Part shown: positions 27,596 to 36,201 of the stretch, piece by piece
How positions within the stretch are numbered: position 1 is the stretch's first letter
How the letters are laid out: the number at the start of each line of letters is the position of its first letter
From: Roseococcus pinisoli
GTDB taxonomy: Bacteria > Pseudomonadota > Alphaproteobacteria > Acetobacterales > Acetobacteraceae
Direction: 5' to 3'
DNA length: 64,000 nt
Assembly (NCBI RefSeq): GCF_018413645.1
Contig: NZ_JAHCDA010000003.1
Location: 360,969 to 424,968 of the forward strand
The notes under the pieces: model-generated
Seen by the model: the letters and a program-made list of their open reading frames with translations, nothing else
Databases searched by the model: none
Told to the model about the DNA's origin: nothing
Made by a program: the position numbers and the translations under genes

Positions 27596-28381
27596 TTATT
27601 CGTCAGCGTTGAACGGCGGGCCGGCGAGGACGCCGCCGTCGATCACCATGCTCTGGCCCGTCATGAAGCCCGAGGCGGGGCTGGCCAGGAACACCGCGGC
27701 GCCGGCGATCTCGTCCGGCTCGCCGATGCGCAGCAGCGGCGTGTCGCGCGTGCGCTTCTTCAGGTTCACCGGATCCTCCCAGAGCGCGCGGGCGAAGTCG
27801 GTCTTCACCAGGCCGGGCGCGATGGCGTTCACGCGGACGCCGCTCGGGCCCCATTCCACCGCCAGCGCGCGGGCCAGCTGCATGTCCGCCGCCTTCGAGA
27901 CACCGTAGATGCCCAGGCGCGGCGAGCCGCGGAAACCGCCGATCGAGCTCACGATGATCACGGAACCGCCGCCGCGCTCGGCCATGGAGGGGATCGTCAT
28001 CTGGCTGAGCCAGAGGTTCGAGCGCACGTTGGAATTCATGATGCGGTCGTAGGACTCGTCCGGAATGTCCTGCGAGGGGCCGAAATAGGGGTTCACGGCG
28101 GCGTTGCAGACCAGGATGTCCACCGGGCCATAGGCGGCGACCGTCTGGTCGACCAGCGCCTGGAGCTCCGGCTTGCGGCCGATGTTGCAGGCGATGGCCA
28201 TGGCCGTGCCGCCATTGGCCTTGATGCCGTCCACCACTTCCTGGCAGGCGTCGAGCTTGCGCGAGGAGACGACGACCTTGGCGCCGTGCTGGGCCAGCCG
28301 CTCGCAGATGGCGCGGCCGATGCCGCGGCTTCCGCCGGTGACGATGGCGACCTTGCCGGTCAGGTCGAACAGATTCTTCAT
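27596..28381 (-). CDS. SDR-family NAD(P)-dependent oxidoreductase
   Basis: Classical short-chain dehydrogenase of 261 residues. The cofactor motif is VAIVTGGSRGIGRAICERL, with NAAVNPY further on, catalytic serine region VSSIGGFRG and the catalytic YGVSK. The C-terminal PASGFMTGQSMVIDGG is typical of the family. R and K residues after the second strand (SSRK) hint at NADP preference. It lies 60 nt downstream of the SAF-domain oxidoreductase gene on the same strand. The substrate is not predictable. Confidence 0.9.
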   Translation of the reverse strand: MKNLFDLTGKVAIVTGGSRGIGRAICERLAQHGAKVVVSSRKLDACQEVVDGIKANGGTAMAIACNIGRKPELQALVDQTVAAYGPVDILVCNAAVNPYFGPSQDIPDESYDRIMNSNVRSNLWLSQMTIPSMAERGGGSVIIVSSIGGFRGSPRLGIYGVSKAADMQLARALAVEWGPSGVRVNAIAPGLVKTDFARALWEDPVNLKKRTRDTPLLRIGEPDEIAGAAVFLASPASGFMTGQSMVIDGGVLAGPPFNADE

Positions 28382-28441
28382 GGATCCCTCCAGAAACGTT
28401 GCCGGGAACCTAGCCGCGTTACATCCGGGCCAGAAGGGGGC

Positions 28442-29782
28442 TCAGGCGGCCGGATGCAGCTCTTCCATCTCGCGGCGCAGCCTCACGGCCTCGGCGGAGC
28501 CGTCCAGCGCCACGTCCGATTGGCGCAGCGCGGCACCCTTCGGGACGTCGGCGAGCAGCCGAACGCCATGCGCCAGGCCGATGGGCAGGGCGTTTTCGGC
28601 AAGGCTGCGGGCGGCGGGGATGCATTTGCCCCAGACCATGGCGCCGCCCTCGCCATCCAGGATCTCGCCGGCGCGCAGGTCGCGCTTGGCTGTGGCCACG
28701 ACATCGCCGCGCCAGGTATCGCCGCATCCGGTCGGCTCGCGGCGCAGGGCGGCCGAGGCGACCGAGACGCCCAGCTCCAGCCCGATGAGGTGATAAGGCC
28801 GCCAGAGCGCGGCATAGTGGCCGGAGCTGTCGGTATGCACGCCATATTCCGAGAAGCAGCGGCGGATGTAGTCGGTCTCGCCCTCGAAGACCGCATAGAC
28901 GCCCCAGCGCAGGTCGCCGACCACCTGGCGCGCGTCGCGTTCTACGGAGGAGATCACCTCCACCACGCCCTTCCGCGGCAGGATTCCGCCCTCCGCGCGC
29001 GGGCGGAAGAGATGCGGCAGGTCCTGCACGCCGCAGGGCGGGAAGGAGAGGCCGTCCTCCGGCGGCAGCAGGCCGGTGGCATTGGCAATGGCGGCCATCT
29101 CGATGCTGCTCTTGGTCCCGTCGAGGAAGGAGTTGAACATCTGCGGGTTCATGCCGCCCGCCTTCGCCTGTTCGGGCGAGAGGCCGTAATGGCCCCAGAC
29201 CGTCTCGGGCGTGGATTCGTGGAAGACGGGCAGGTACTTCGTGCCCTTGCCGGCGGCCACGACCGGCAGGCCCATGGCGCGGATGGTGTCCACCATTTCG
29301 CAGACCAGGGCGGGCTGGTCGCCATAGGCCATGGAATAGACGACGCCGGCCGCCGCCGCGCGGGCGGCCAGGAGCGGGCCGGCCAGCACATCGGCCTCCA
29401 CGTTCACCATGACGATGTGCTGCCGTGCGGCGATGGCGGCCAGGGCGTGACGGATTCCCGCGGCGGGGTTGCCGGTGCTTTCCACCACCACCTCGATGCG
29501 CGGGTCGTTTGCCGCGGCCGCATTCTCGGTGACGAAGGTGGCGCGGGCCGCGAGGGCGGCGTCGAGGGAGCTGGCCGCCGACTGCTCGGTGCTCCAGCCG
29601 ATGCGGCCGAGATTCTCCCGGGCGCGGGGAGGGGAAAGATCGGCGATGACGGCGACGTGGATGCCGGGCGAACGCGCCGCCATGGCAAGGAACATCGAGC
29701 CGAACTTGCCTGCGCCGATGACGCCGACGGTGATCGGCCGGCCTGCCGCAGCGCGTGCCGCGAGGAGGCGGGAGAGGTTCAT
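28442..29782 (-). CDS. SAF-domain oxidoreductase, homoserine dehydrogenase-like
   Basis: Predicted NAD(P)-dependent oxidoreductase with a Rossmann N-terminal domain (ITVGVIGAGKFGSMFLAM) and a C-terminal SAF domain containing DVVATAKRDLRAGEILDGEGG. The ATG at 29782 (MNLSRLLAARAAAGRPIT) gives 446 residues and follows a GGGGAAA site; a longer upstream frame has no family support. Related proteins are usually annotated as homoserine dehydrogenase-like or Gfo/Idh-like, without an established reaction. It probably forms a unit with the downstream SDR. Confidence 0.82.
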   Translation of the reverse strand: MNLSRLLAARAAAGRPITVGVIGAGKFGSMFLAMAARSPGIHVAVIADLSPPRARENLGRIGWSTEQSAASSLDAALAARATFVTENAAAANDPRIEVVVESTGNPAAGIRHALAAIAARQHIVMVNVEADVLAGPLLAARAAAAGVVYSMAYGDQPALVCEMVDTIRAMGLPVVAAGKGTKYLPVFHESTPETVWGHYGLSPEQAKAGGMNPQMFNSFLDGTKSSIEMAAIANATGLLPPEDGLSFPPCGVQDLPHLFRPRAEGGILPRKGVVEVISSVERDARQVVGDLRWGVYAVFEGETDYIRRCFSEYGVHTDSSGHYAALWRPYHLIGLELGVSVASAALRREPTGCGDTWRGDVVATAKRDLRAGEILDGEGGAMVWGKCIPAARSLAENALPIGLAHGVRLLADVPKGAALRQSDVALDGSAEAVRLRREMEELHPAA

Positions 29783-29935
29783 GGCGACGTTTCCCCGGAT
29801 GTTTTCCGGATAGAAGCGCCCAAGCGGCCCCGAGACAATCCACAAGGCCCGTGATGCGGGCCGAGGTGAGGCGCTATTGGAGCCAGTCGCGACCTAAAGA
29901 GGGGATGTCGGCCGGCCAAGGCCCCCTCGAAATAA

Positions 29936-29966
29936 AGAAGGCCAGGCACAGGATGCCCGGCCTTCT
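29936..29966 (-). terminator. rho-independent terminator of gltX
   Basis: Read on the minus strand, AGAAGGCC and GGCCTTCT form an 8-bp stem extended by four more pairs past one A-C mismatch, closed by a five-base loop. A T-rich tract (TTTATTT) follows on the minus strand. It lies 14 nt after the gltX stop. Confidence 0.85.
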
Positions 29967-29980
29967 GATCGAAACGGCTC

Positions 29981-31396
29981 TTAAACCGGCGGCAGCAGAT
30001 CGTCGCCGGCCGCCACGAGCATGCGCGCGAGCGCCTCGTCGCGCCCGAGCGCAAAGAGGGTGAGGTCGATCGGCGGGCTCATCGTGCTGCCGGTCAGCGC
30101 CACGCGCAGCGGCTGCGCCACGTCCTTCAGCTTGACGCCCTTCACGTCCGCATAATCCCGCAGCCACTGCTCCAGGTCCTGCCGTTCCCAGGGCGCGCCG
30201 GACAGGAACTGCGCCAGGTCCTCGAGGCGGCCCTTCGCTTCGGGTGTCAGGATGGCGGCGGACTTCGCGTCCATCTCGGGCGTGCCGTCGGTCACCGCGA
30301 AGGCCGCGCTGTCCGCGAGGTCGTTGAGGGTCTTCGCGCGCTCCTGCAGGGCGGGCAGCAGGATCTTGAGCCGCGCGATCTTCTCGGTCCCGAAACCTTC
30401 TCCGGCGGCCGTCAGGCGCCGAAGCACCTGCGGCAGCAGCGCCTCGGGGTCAGCGGCACGGAGATAGACGCCGTTCACATGGGCCAGCTTCGTGTAGTCC
30501 ATGCGCGAGGCCGCACGGCCCACATCGCCGATGTCGAAGATCTCCTCGGCCCGCTCGCGCGAGATGATCTCCTCGTCGCCATGGCCCCAGCCGAGGCGCA
30601 GCAGGTAGTTGCACACCGCCTCCGGCAGCAGGCCCTGCTCCCGCAGGTCGAGCACCGAGACGGCGCCGTGCCGCTTGGAAAGCTTGGCGCCGTCGGCGCC
30701 GTGGATCAGCGGGATATGCGCGAAGACCGGCCGCGACCAGCCCATCGCGTCATAGACCATGCACTGGCGGAAGGTGTTGGTGAGGTGATCGTCGCCTCGG
30801 ATGACATGGGTGATCGCCATGTCGTTGTCGTCCACCACCACGGCATGCAGGTAGGTCGGCGTGCCGTCCGAGCGCAGGATGATCATGTCGTCCAGCTCGG
30901 TATTGGCGACGCGGACCGTGCCCTGCACCGCATCCTCGATCACCGTCTCGCCGTCGCGCGGGGCGCGCAGGCGGATGGCGAAGGGCTTGCCCTCCTGCTC
31001 GGGGCCCGGCTCGCGGTCGCGCCAGATGCCCTCGTAGCGGGGCGGGCGCTTCTCGGCCATCGCGCGCTCGCGCATGGCGACAAGCTCCTCGGGCGTCTCA
31101 TAGGCACGATAGGCCTTGCCCTTGGCCAGCAGCTCGCGGGCGACCTCGGCATGGCGCGCTTCGCGCGAGGATTGGAAGACCGGCGGTTCGTCCGGGCTCA
31201 GGCCCAGCCAGGCCAGGCTTTCCAGGATCTGGTCGACGGCTTCGCGCGTGCTGCGGGCCTTGTCGGTGTCCTCGATGCGCAGCAGGTAGGCGCCGCCGTG
31301 CCGGCGCGCGAACAGCTTGTTGAACAGCGCCGTGCGGGCGCCTCCGATATGGAGGAAGCCGGTGGGCGAGGGGGCGAAGCGGGTTCGGACGGTCAT
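29981..31396 (-). CDS. gltX: glutamate--tRNA ligase
   Basis: Class I aminoacyl-tRNA synthetase charging tRNA-Glu, and in many Alphaproteobacteria also tRNA-Gln before amidation. The 471 residues contain the HIGH-type motif PSPTGFLHIGGARTALFN, IEDTDKARS, and the KMSKS-type GAKLSKRHGAVSV. Length is normal. It ends at a clear intrinsic terminator and is divergent from comEC across 59 nt. Whether it is the discriminating or non-discriminating type cannot be judged here. Confidence 0.95.
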   Translation of the reverse strand: MTVRTRFAPSPTGFLHIGGARTALFNKLFARRHGGAYLLRIEDTDKARSTREAVDQILESLAWLGLSPDEPPVFQSSREARHAEVARELLAKGKAYRAYETPEELVAMRERAMAEKRPPRYEGIWRDREPGPEQEGKPFAIRLRAPRDGETVIEDAVQGTVRVANTELDDMIILRSDGTPTYLHAVVVDDNDMAITHVIRGDDHLTNTFRQCMVYDAMGWSRPVFAHIPLIHGADGAKLSKRHGAVSVLDLREQGLLPEAVCNYLLRLGWGHGDEEIISRERAEEIFDIGDVGRAASRMDYTKLAHVNGVYLRAADPEALLPQVLRRLTAAGEGFGTEKIARLKILLPALQERAKTLNDLADSAAFAVTDGTPEMDAKSAAILTPEAKGRLEDLAQFLSGAPWERQDLEQWLRDYADVKGVKLKDVAQPLRVALTGSTMSPPIDLTLFALGRDEALARMLVAAGDDLLPPV

Positions 31397-31455
31397 GCGG
31401 CATTCTTAACACGACGCTTGCCCGCGGTTGAGGGGTTGGGGCACGTCTTGATGAC

Positions 31456-33654
31456 ATGCTGCCGGCCGCGCCCTCCTGGAGGTGGTTCCGCGCCCTCGCG
31501 CCCCCGCGCGAGGCCGGATCGGTCGTCCCCGGGCGCCTCGCCGCGATCCTGGCTGCCGAGCAGGGGCGGCTGGCCCTCTGGCTGCCGGTCGCGATGGCGG
31601 CGGGGATCCTGTTCTATTTCCTGCCCCGTCATGAGCCCTGGGCGGGATGGCGATATGCCGGCCTGGTCTTCTGGCTGGTGGCCCTCTGGCTCCGGGACCG
31701 CTTTCCCCTGGCGGCCTGGGCGCTGGCGCTGCTGGGGTCGGCAGGGCTCGGCTTCGCACTGGCCTCCTGGCATGCGGCCCGGGCGCCGCCCCCGCTCGAG
31801 CTGCCGCGTGGCGCCACGGGGCTGACCGGCCTGGTGACCGAGACCGATCTCCTGCCGGGCGGGATCCGGATCACCCTGGCCGAGGGGCGATGGGAGGGGC
31901 AGGACATGCCGGCCAGACGGGCGATCCGCGTCCGTCTCCGGACCGATGATCCCGCCCGGCCCCTGCCGGGGGACACCGTCGCGCTGCGGACCCTCATCCG
32001 GGCCCCCTCGGCTCCCGCCCATCCGGGTGCCTGGGACTTTCAGCGCGCCGCTTATTTCGAGGGGTTGGGCGGCTCCGGCTTCGCGCTCGGTCCGGTCGAG
32101 GTTCTGGCCAGCAATGGCGCGGCGCCGCCCCTTTCGGCCATGCGCAGCCGGATCGAGGCGCGGGTGACGGGATTGCTGCCGGGCGGCGTCGGCGCCGTGG
32201 CCGCCGCGCTGCTGACCGGCGGGCAGAGCACGATCCCGGCGGCCGACATGCAGGCCATGCGCGATTCGGGCCTCGCGCATCTGCTCTCGGTCTCCGGCCT
32301 TCATATCGCGATCGTGATGGGGCTGGCCTTTACCGCCGTGCGTGCCGCTCTCGCCCTCTGGCCCGGCTTCGCCCTGCGCTGGGGGACCCGTCCCTTCGCC
32401 GCCCTCGCGGCCCTGGCGATGGGGGGCTTCTACATGGTGCTGACGGGCAGCCAGGTGCCGATGCAGCGGAGCTTTCTCATGGCGGCTCTGGTCACGCTGG
32501 CCCTGCTCGCCGGCCGGCGAGCGCTGAATCCGCGGGTCCTGGCCTTCGCGGCGCTGGGCGTGATGGCGCTGCAACCCCAGTCGTTGCTGGGCCCCTCCTT
32601 CCAGATGAGCTTCGCCGCCGTCATGGCGCTGATCGCCTCTTATGAGGCGGCGCGACCCTGGCTGTCGCGCACCGGCACGCCGCGCCCCTGGTGGTGGCGG
32701 CCGATGCTCGTGGTCCTGGGCGGCATCGCGACCTCGGCCATCGCCGGCGCCGCGACGACGCCCTTCGGCCTGCACCATTTCGGCCGCCTCCAGCTGTATG
32801 GCGTCGCCGCCAATGCCGTGGCCGTGCCGCTGACCTCGCTGCTGGTGATGCCGGCGGGGATGGCGGCGATGGTGCTGCTCCCCCTGGGCCTCGAGGCCTG
32901 GCCCCTTCGCCTGATGGGCTGGGGCATCGAGGGCATCCTCGCCGTGGCGCGCGGGGTCGCGGCGTGGCCTGGGGCGGCGATGGCGATGCCGCCGCTGCCA
33001 CCCTTGGGGCTGGCGCTGCTCAGTCTGGGGCTTTGCTGGCTGTGCCTGTGGCGCACGCGATGGCGGCTCCTAGGCCTTGTGGCGATCGGCGCCGGCCTTG
33101 CGAGCTGGCACCTCGTCCGCCCACCCGATGCCATGGCCGCAGCCGATGGGCGGCTCTTCGCCCTGCAGACGGAGGGCCATGTCTTCCTCGAGCGGCGACC
33201 CGGCGCGTCACGCTTCATCGGCGATTCCTGGCTGCGCGGCCTGGGCGGAGTCGAAGCATCGCCGCTGCCGGCTCATGGCGAGGCGGCGGAAGGGCGCATC
33301 CGCTGCCGCCCGGAGGCCTGCACGCTTTTCAGCGCGACCGGAGAGCCGGGCCTCATCCTGCTTCGCCCGCCCGTGCTGCCGCGCGGCCAGCGGGCGGCCT
33401 TCGACCCAGGGCCACATCCGGCCTGCGGCCGGGCGCCGGTGATCGTCTCGCCGGAGCCCGTCCGCGGCGCCTGCGATGGCAGCGAGGTGGTGGACCGCTT
33501 CTCCGTCTGGCGAGACGGCGCGCATGCCATCTGGCTGGAGGATGGACGGGCGCGCGTGGTGTCGGATCGCGCCTGGCGCGGCGACCGCCCCTGGGTGCCG
33601 CCGCCTCCCTTGCCGCGATCCCGGACGAACGAGCCACCAGCCGAGAGCGAGTGA
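31456..33654 (+). CDS. comEC: ComEC/Rec2-family DNA uptake channel protein
   Basis: Inner-membrane protein of the ComEC family that passes single-stranded DNA during transformation. The 732 residues include an N-terminal OB-like region after about four hydrophobic helices (roughly residues 30-240), then the Competence domain with GLAHLLSVSGLHIAIVMGLAF and TGSQVPMQRSFLMAALV. The C-terminal 180 residues lack the HxHxDH zinc motif of the metallo-beta-lactamase domain, as is common in alphaproteobacterial members. It is convergent with fliP (2 nt between stops). With comM in the same window it hints at competence capacity. Confidence 0.88.
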   Translation: MLPAAPSWRWFRALAPPREAGSVVPGRLAAILAAEQGRLALWLPVAMAAGILFYFLPRHEPWAGWRYAGLVFWLVALWLRDRFPLAAWALALLGSAGLGFALASWHAARAPPPLELPRGATGLTGLVTETDLLPGGIRITLAEGRWEGQDMPARRAIRVRLRTDDPARPLPGDTVALRTLIRAPSAPAHPGAWDFQRAAYFEGLGGSGFALGPVEVLASNGAAPPLSAMRSRIEARVTGLLPGGVGAVAAALLTGGQSTIPAADMQAMRDSGLAHLLSVSGLHIAIVMGLAFTAVRAALALWPGFALRWGTRPFAALAALAMGGFYMVLTGSQVPMQRSFLMAALVTLALLAGRRALNPRVLAFAALGVMALQPQSLLGPSFQMSFAAVMALIASYEAARPWLSRTGTPRPWWWRPMLVVLGGIATSAIAGAATTPFGLHHFGRLQLYGVAANAVAVPLTSLLVMPAGMAAMVLLPLGLEAWPLRLMGWGIEGILAVARGVAAWPGAAMAMPPLPPLGLALLSLGLCWLCLWRTRWRLLGLVAIGAGLASWHLVRPPDAMAAADGRLFALQTEGHVFLERRPGASRFIGDSWLRGLGGVEASPLPAHGEAAEGRIRCRPEACTLFSATGEPGLILLRPPVLPRGQRAAFDPGPHPACGRAPVIVSPEPVRGACDGSEVVDRFSVWRDGAHAIWLEDGRARVVSDRAWRGDRPWVPPPPLPRSRTNEPPAESE

Positions 33655-33656
33655 CC

Positions 33657-34385
33657 TCACGGCAAGGCGAAGCCCTGGACGAGGCTCGACGACAACAGCG
33701 TCCATCCGTCCACGAGCACGAAGAAGATCAGCTTGAAGGGCAGCGCCACGATGGAGGGCGGCAGCATCATCATGCCCAGCGACATCAGGATGGAGGCCAC
33801 CACCATGTCGATCACCAGGAAGGGCAGGAAGAGCAGGAAGCCGATCTCGAAGGCGCGCTTCAGCTCGCTGACCAGGAAGGCGGGCATGAGGCCACGGAAA
33901 GGCGCCTGCTCCGGCGGGCCGAGGGGCAGGCGCGCGAGCTCCAGGAACAGGTTGAGATCGCTTTCCCGTACATTGGCCGCCATGAACTTGCGGAAGGGCT
34001 CGGCAATGGCGGTCAGGCCCTCCAGATCGCCGATCCTGCCCTCGTTCAGCGGCACGATGCCGAGCCGCCAGGCCTCCTCCAGCACTGGCTGCATCACGAA
34101 GAGCGAGAGGAAGAGCGCGAGGCCGATCAGCACCGGATTGGGCGGCACGCCCTGCGCGCCGATCGCCGAGCGCAGCAGGGCCAGCACGATCACGATGCGC
34201 GTGAAGGCGGTGGTCATGATCAGCAGGGAAGGCGCCAGGGAGAGCAGGCCGATCACCGCCGTCAGCTGCACGAGGCGGGAGGTGACGCCCGCTTGGCCGG
34301 CGGCACCCAGATCGATCGACACCGATTGCGCCGAAGCGTCGCTGGCCAGCAGGGCCAGCGCGGCCAGGATCGCGAGGGCCTTCAT
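33657..34385 (-). CDS. fliP: flagellar type III export gate protein FliP
   Basis: Core export-gate membrane protein. The 242 residues have a signal-like N-terminus (LALLASDASAQ), the conserved region LLIMTTAFTRIVIVLALLR with GVPPNPVLIGLALFLS, and the C-terminal FLLFLPFLVIDMVVASILMS followed by MMMLPPSIVALPFKLIFF. These match FliP throughout. Its start overlaps the fliO stop by 4 nt. FliQ, FliR and FlhB, its gate partners, are encoded 2-4 kb away on the opposite strand. Confidence 0.96.
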   Translation of the reverse strand: MKALAILAALALLASDASAQSVSIDLGAAGQAGVTSRLVQLTAVIGLLSLAPSLLIMTTAFTRIVIVLALLRSAIGAQGVPPNPVLIGLALFLSLFVMQPVLEEAWRLGIVPLNEGRIGDLEGLTAIAEPFRKFMAANVRESDLNLFLELARLPLGPPEQAPFRGLMPAFLVSELKRAFEIGFLLFLPFLVIDMVVASILMSLGMMMLPPSIVALPFKLIFFVLVDGWTLLSSSLVQGFALP

Positions 34386-34642
34386 GCGCTGGGGAGCCAG
34401 CCGAGGAACAGGTCGCCGGAAGGGCCGACGAGAAGCAATCCTTCACGCCCGTCGCAGGCGATGAGGACGAGGCGGCGGCGCGCATCCAGGGCGCAGATGG
34501 AGCGGACGCCGACCCGGCTTCCGCCGGGCCGGAGCATCGCCTTGGAATGGCCCGCCAGGCGCGAGATGCCCCAGAGCAGCAACAGGACCGCGCCGAGCGC
34601 GCCCATCATCTGGGCCAGGGAAGTCGTATCGAGAAAGGACAT
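34382..34642 (-). CDS. fliO: flagellar biosynthesis protein FliO
   Basis: Short membrane protein that assists FliP assembly in the export gate. The 86 residues contain one N-terminal membrane helix (LAQMMGALGAVLLLLWGIS) and a small cytoplasmic beta-rich domain (RSICALDARRRLVLIACDG, LLLVGPSGDLFL) typical of FliO. It is coupled to fliP by a 4 nt overlap and follows the 91-residue unknown gene after 33 nt. Confidence 0.85.
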   Translation of the reverse strand: MSFLDTTSLAQMMGALGAVLLLLWGISRLAGHSKAMLRPGGSRVGVRSICALDARRRLVLIACDGREGLLLVGPSGDLFLGWLPSA

Positions 34643-34675
34643 GGCGCGGCCTCCTGCCGGCGCTGAGGGGGAGGG

Positions 34676-34951
34676 TCACGGGCGCGGCAGATGCTCCGCG
34701 AGGAGATCGGCCTCGCGCATCAGCGCCTCGAGCGAGGGTTTCAAGGGATGCCCGACGCCCGGGGGCAGGCAGGCAATGGCTGCGGCAAGCCGGGCCGCCT
34801 CCCTGTCCAGCCCGGCGAGGTCGATGGCGCGTCCGGCCATGACGAGCGCGCGTGCCATGACAAGGATGCCGAGCAGGCTCTCGATCGCGGTCATGATGGC
34901 CAGGACATCGAAGCTCCTGGCAGGTAAGGGTGGGTTCGCGACATCGGACAT
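34676..34951 (-). CDS. small protein of unknown function at the head of the fliO-fliP unit
   Basis: 91 residues, not recognised. The N-terminal third has a hydrophobic helix (VLAIMTAIESLLGILVMARAL) that may be membrane-associated or amphipathic; the rest is Ala/Leu/Glu-rich and predicted helical. It is the first gene on the minus strand of block B, 33 nt before fliO, with a CtrA-like half-site 25 nt upstream of its ATG. A flagellar accessory or chaperone role is inferred from position alone. Confidence 0.65.
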   Translation of the reverse strand: MSDVANPPLPARSFDVLAIMTAIESLLGILVMARALVMAGRAIDLAGLDREAARLAAAIACLPPGVGHPLKPSLEALMREADLLAEHLPRP

Positions 34952-34975
34952 GGGCGGAGGATGCGGGGGCGAGGG

Positions 34976-34990
34976 TTAAGGAAGCTGCAA
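34976..34990 (-). promoter_or_regulatory. partial CtrA-like box upstream of the fliO-fliP unit
   Basis: Minus strand TTGC-AGCTTCC-TTAA, followed by CCC, matches TTAA-N7-TTAA at six of eight positions and contains the preferred TTAACC half-site. Its 3' end lies about 25 nt before the ATG at 34951. It is paired with a better box for flgB in the same divergent region. Confidence 0.35.
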
Positions 34991-35008
34991 TCGCCGCGCG
35001 TCGCCGTC

Positions 35009-35025
35009 TTCACAATGCGTTAACC
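35009..35025 (+). promoter_or_regulatory. CtrA-like box upstream of flgB
   Basis: TTCA-CAATGCG-TTAACC matches the CtrA consensus TTAA-N7-TTAACC at seven of eight core positions with exact spacing. The TTAA core ends about 25 nt before the proposed flgB ATG. Binding is inferred, not shown. Confidence 0.5.
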
Positions 35026-35047
35026 GGATGGCGTGTTTCCTGCGGTC

Positions 35048-35434
35048 ATGGACCTGACCTTCAGTGGCCCCGTCAACCTCGCGGAGAACCGGCTCGCCTG
35101 GCTCGATACGCGCCAGCGCATCCTGGCGCGCAACGTCGCCAATGCCGATACACCGGGCTTTCGCCCAAGTGACGCCGTTCCGTTCCGGGATGTGCTGCAG
35201 CGCCGCCTTCCGGTGGCCATGGCCGCCACGGACACGCGCCACCTCTCGCCGCGTCAGCACGTCGCCCTGGCCCTGCAGGACCGCAGCGTCGTGGAGAGGA
35301 GCCGCAACGGCAATGCCGTCTCGCTCGATGACGAGGCCATCCGTATCGCCGAAACCGATCAGGCGCAGGCGCTCGCGATAGGGCTGCACCGGAAATACCT
35401 CGGCCTGTTCCGCACGGCGCTGGGGCGTCCCTGA
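35048..35434 (+). CDS. flgB: flagellar proximal rod protein FlgB
   Basis: Proximal rod subunit. The ATG at 35048 (MDLTFSGPVNLAENRLAWL) gives 128 residues and fits the usual FlgB N-terminus; a GTG at 35033 would add five residues. The rod motif RNVANADTPGFRPSD is clear, and the C-terminal half, with SRNGNAVSLDDEAIRIAETD, is characteristic. It begins the plus-strand operon flgB-flgC-fliE-fliQ-fliR-flhB and is divergent from the fliO-fliP unit. Confidence 0.9.
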   Translation: MDLTFSGPVNLAENRLAWLDTRQRILARNVANADTPGFRPSDAVPFRDVLQRRLPVAMAATDTRHLSPRQHVALALQDRSVVERSRNGNAVSLDDEAIRIAETDQAQALAIGLHRKYLGLFRTALGRP

Positions 35435-35447
35435 AAGGAAACGGCGT

Positions 35448-35855
35448 ATGGATCTCGATCGCGCGCTTTCGATTTCCGCGGCAGGCATGGCCGCCCAATC
35501 CACGCGCCTGCGCGTGGTGGCCGAGAACATCGCCAATCGTGACAGCACGGGGCAATCGCCCGGGGCCGATCCCTATCGCCGCAAGACCGTGACCTTCGCG
35601 AGCCGCCTGGACCGCGAGCTCGGCGCGGAAACGGTGCGCGTGGCGCGCATCGGCCGTGACTCCCGGGACTTCCCGGAGCGCTTCGAGCCGGATCATCCCG
35701 CCGCGAACGGCAATGGCTATGTGCGCACGCCCAATGTCGACAGCGTCGTCGAGAACATGGACATGCGCGAGGCCAATCGCTCCTACTCCGCCAATCTGGC
35801 GGTGCTGGAAACCACGCGCGGGATGCTGATGCGGGCCATCGAGGCGCTTCGCTGA
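35448..35855 (+). CDS. flgC: flagellar proximal rod protein FlgC
   Basis: Proximal rod subunit of 135 residues. N-terminal MDLDRALSISAAGMAAQSTR with AENIANRDSTG, the central YVRTPNVDSVVENMDMREAN and the C-terminal LETTRGMLMRAIEALR are all FlgC hallmarks. A GAAAGGAAA ribosome site precedes the ATG. It lies 13 nt after flgB and overlaps fliE by 1 nt (TGATG). Confidence 0.95.
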   Translation: MDLDRALSISAAGMAAQSTRLRVVAENIANRDSTGQSPGADPYRRKTVTFASRLDRELGAETVRVARIGRDSRDFPERFEPDHPAANGNGYVRTPNVDSVVENMDMREANRSYSANLAVLETTRGMLMRAIEALR

Positions 35856-36157
35856 TGGCGCTTCCCATTCTCGGCGCCGCGGGCGCCGCCGCCGCCGCTT
35901 ACCGTGCCGTCCAGGGCGCGGGCGAAGCGATCTCGCAGGGCGCGGGCTTCGGGGAGACCCTGACGCGGGCCGTGCAGGGGGCCATCGACACGGGCCGCCG
36001 CGCCGACGCGGCCTCGACCAGCGCGCTGACGGGCCAGGGCAGCGTGACCGATGTGGTGCTGGCGGTCTCCCGGGCCGAGCTCTCGCTCCAGATGGCCACG
36101 GCGGTGCGGGACCGCGTGGTCTCGGCCTACCAGGATGTGATGCGCATGCCGATCTAG
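35855..36157 (+). CDS. fliE: flagellar hook-basal body complex protein FliE
   Basis: Junction protein between the MS ring and the rod. The 100 residues end with the typical FliE helix SLQMATAVRDRVVSAYQDVMRMPI; the N-terminal half is Ala/Gly-rich and poorly conserved, as usual. It overlaps flgC by 1 nt. A 44 nt gap with AGGAGG separates it from fliQ. Confidence 0.92.
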   Translation: MALPILGAAGAAAAAYRAVQGAGEAISQGAGFGETLTRAVQGAIDTGRRADAASTSALTGQGSVTDVVLAVSRAELSLQMATAVRDRVVSAYQDVMRMPI

Positions 36158-36201
36158 CGGCCCTATCGGCTCGGCCGCTTGCCCGCAGGAGGCGGGGTTG
36201 A

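Noticed and set aside
27020-29854. 944-residue open frame on the plus strand
   Set aside because: It crosses speE, the SDR and the SAF oxidoreductase in wrong frames, with no homology and repetitive His/Arg/Gly composition.
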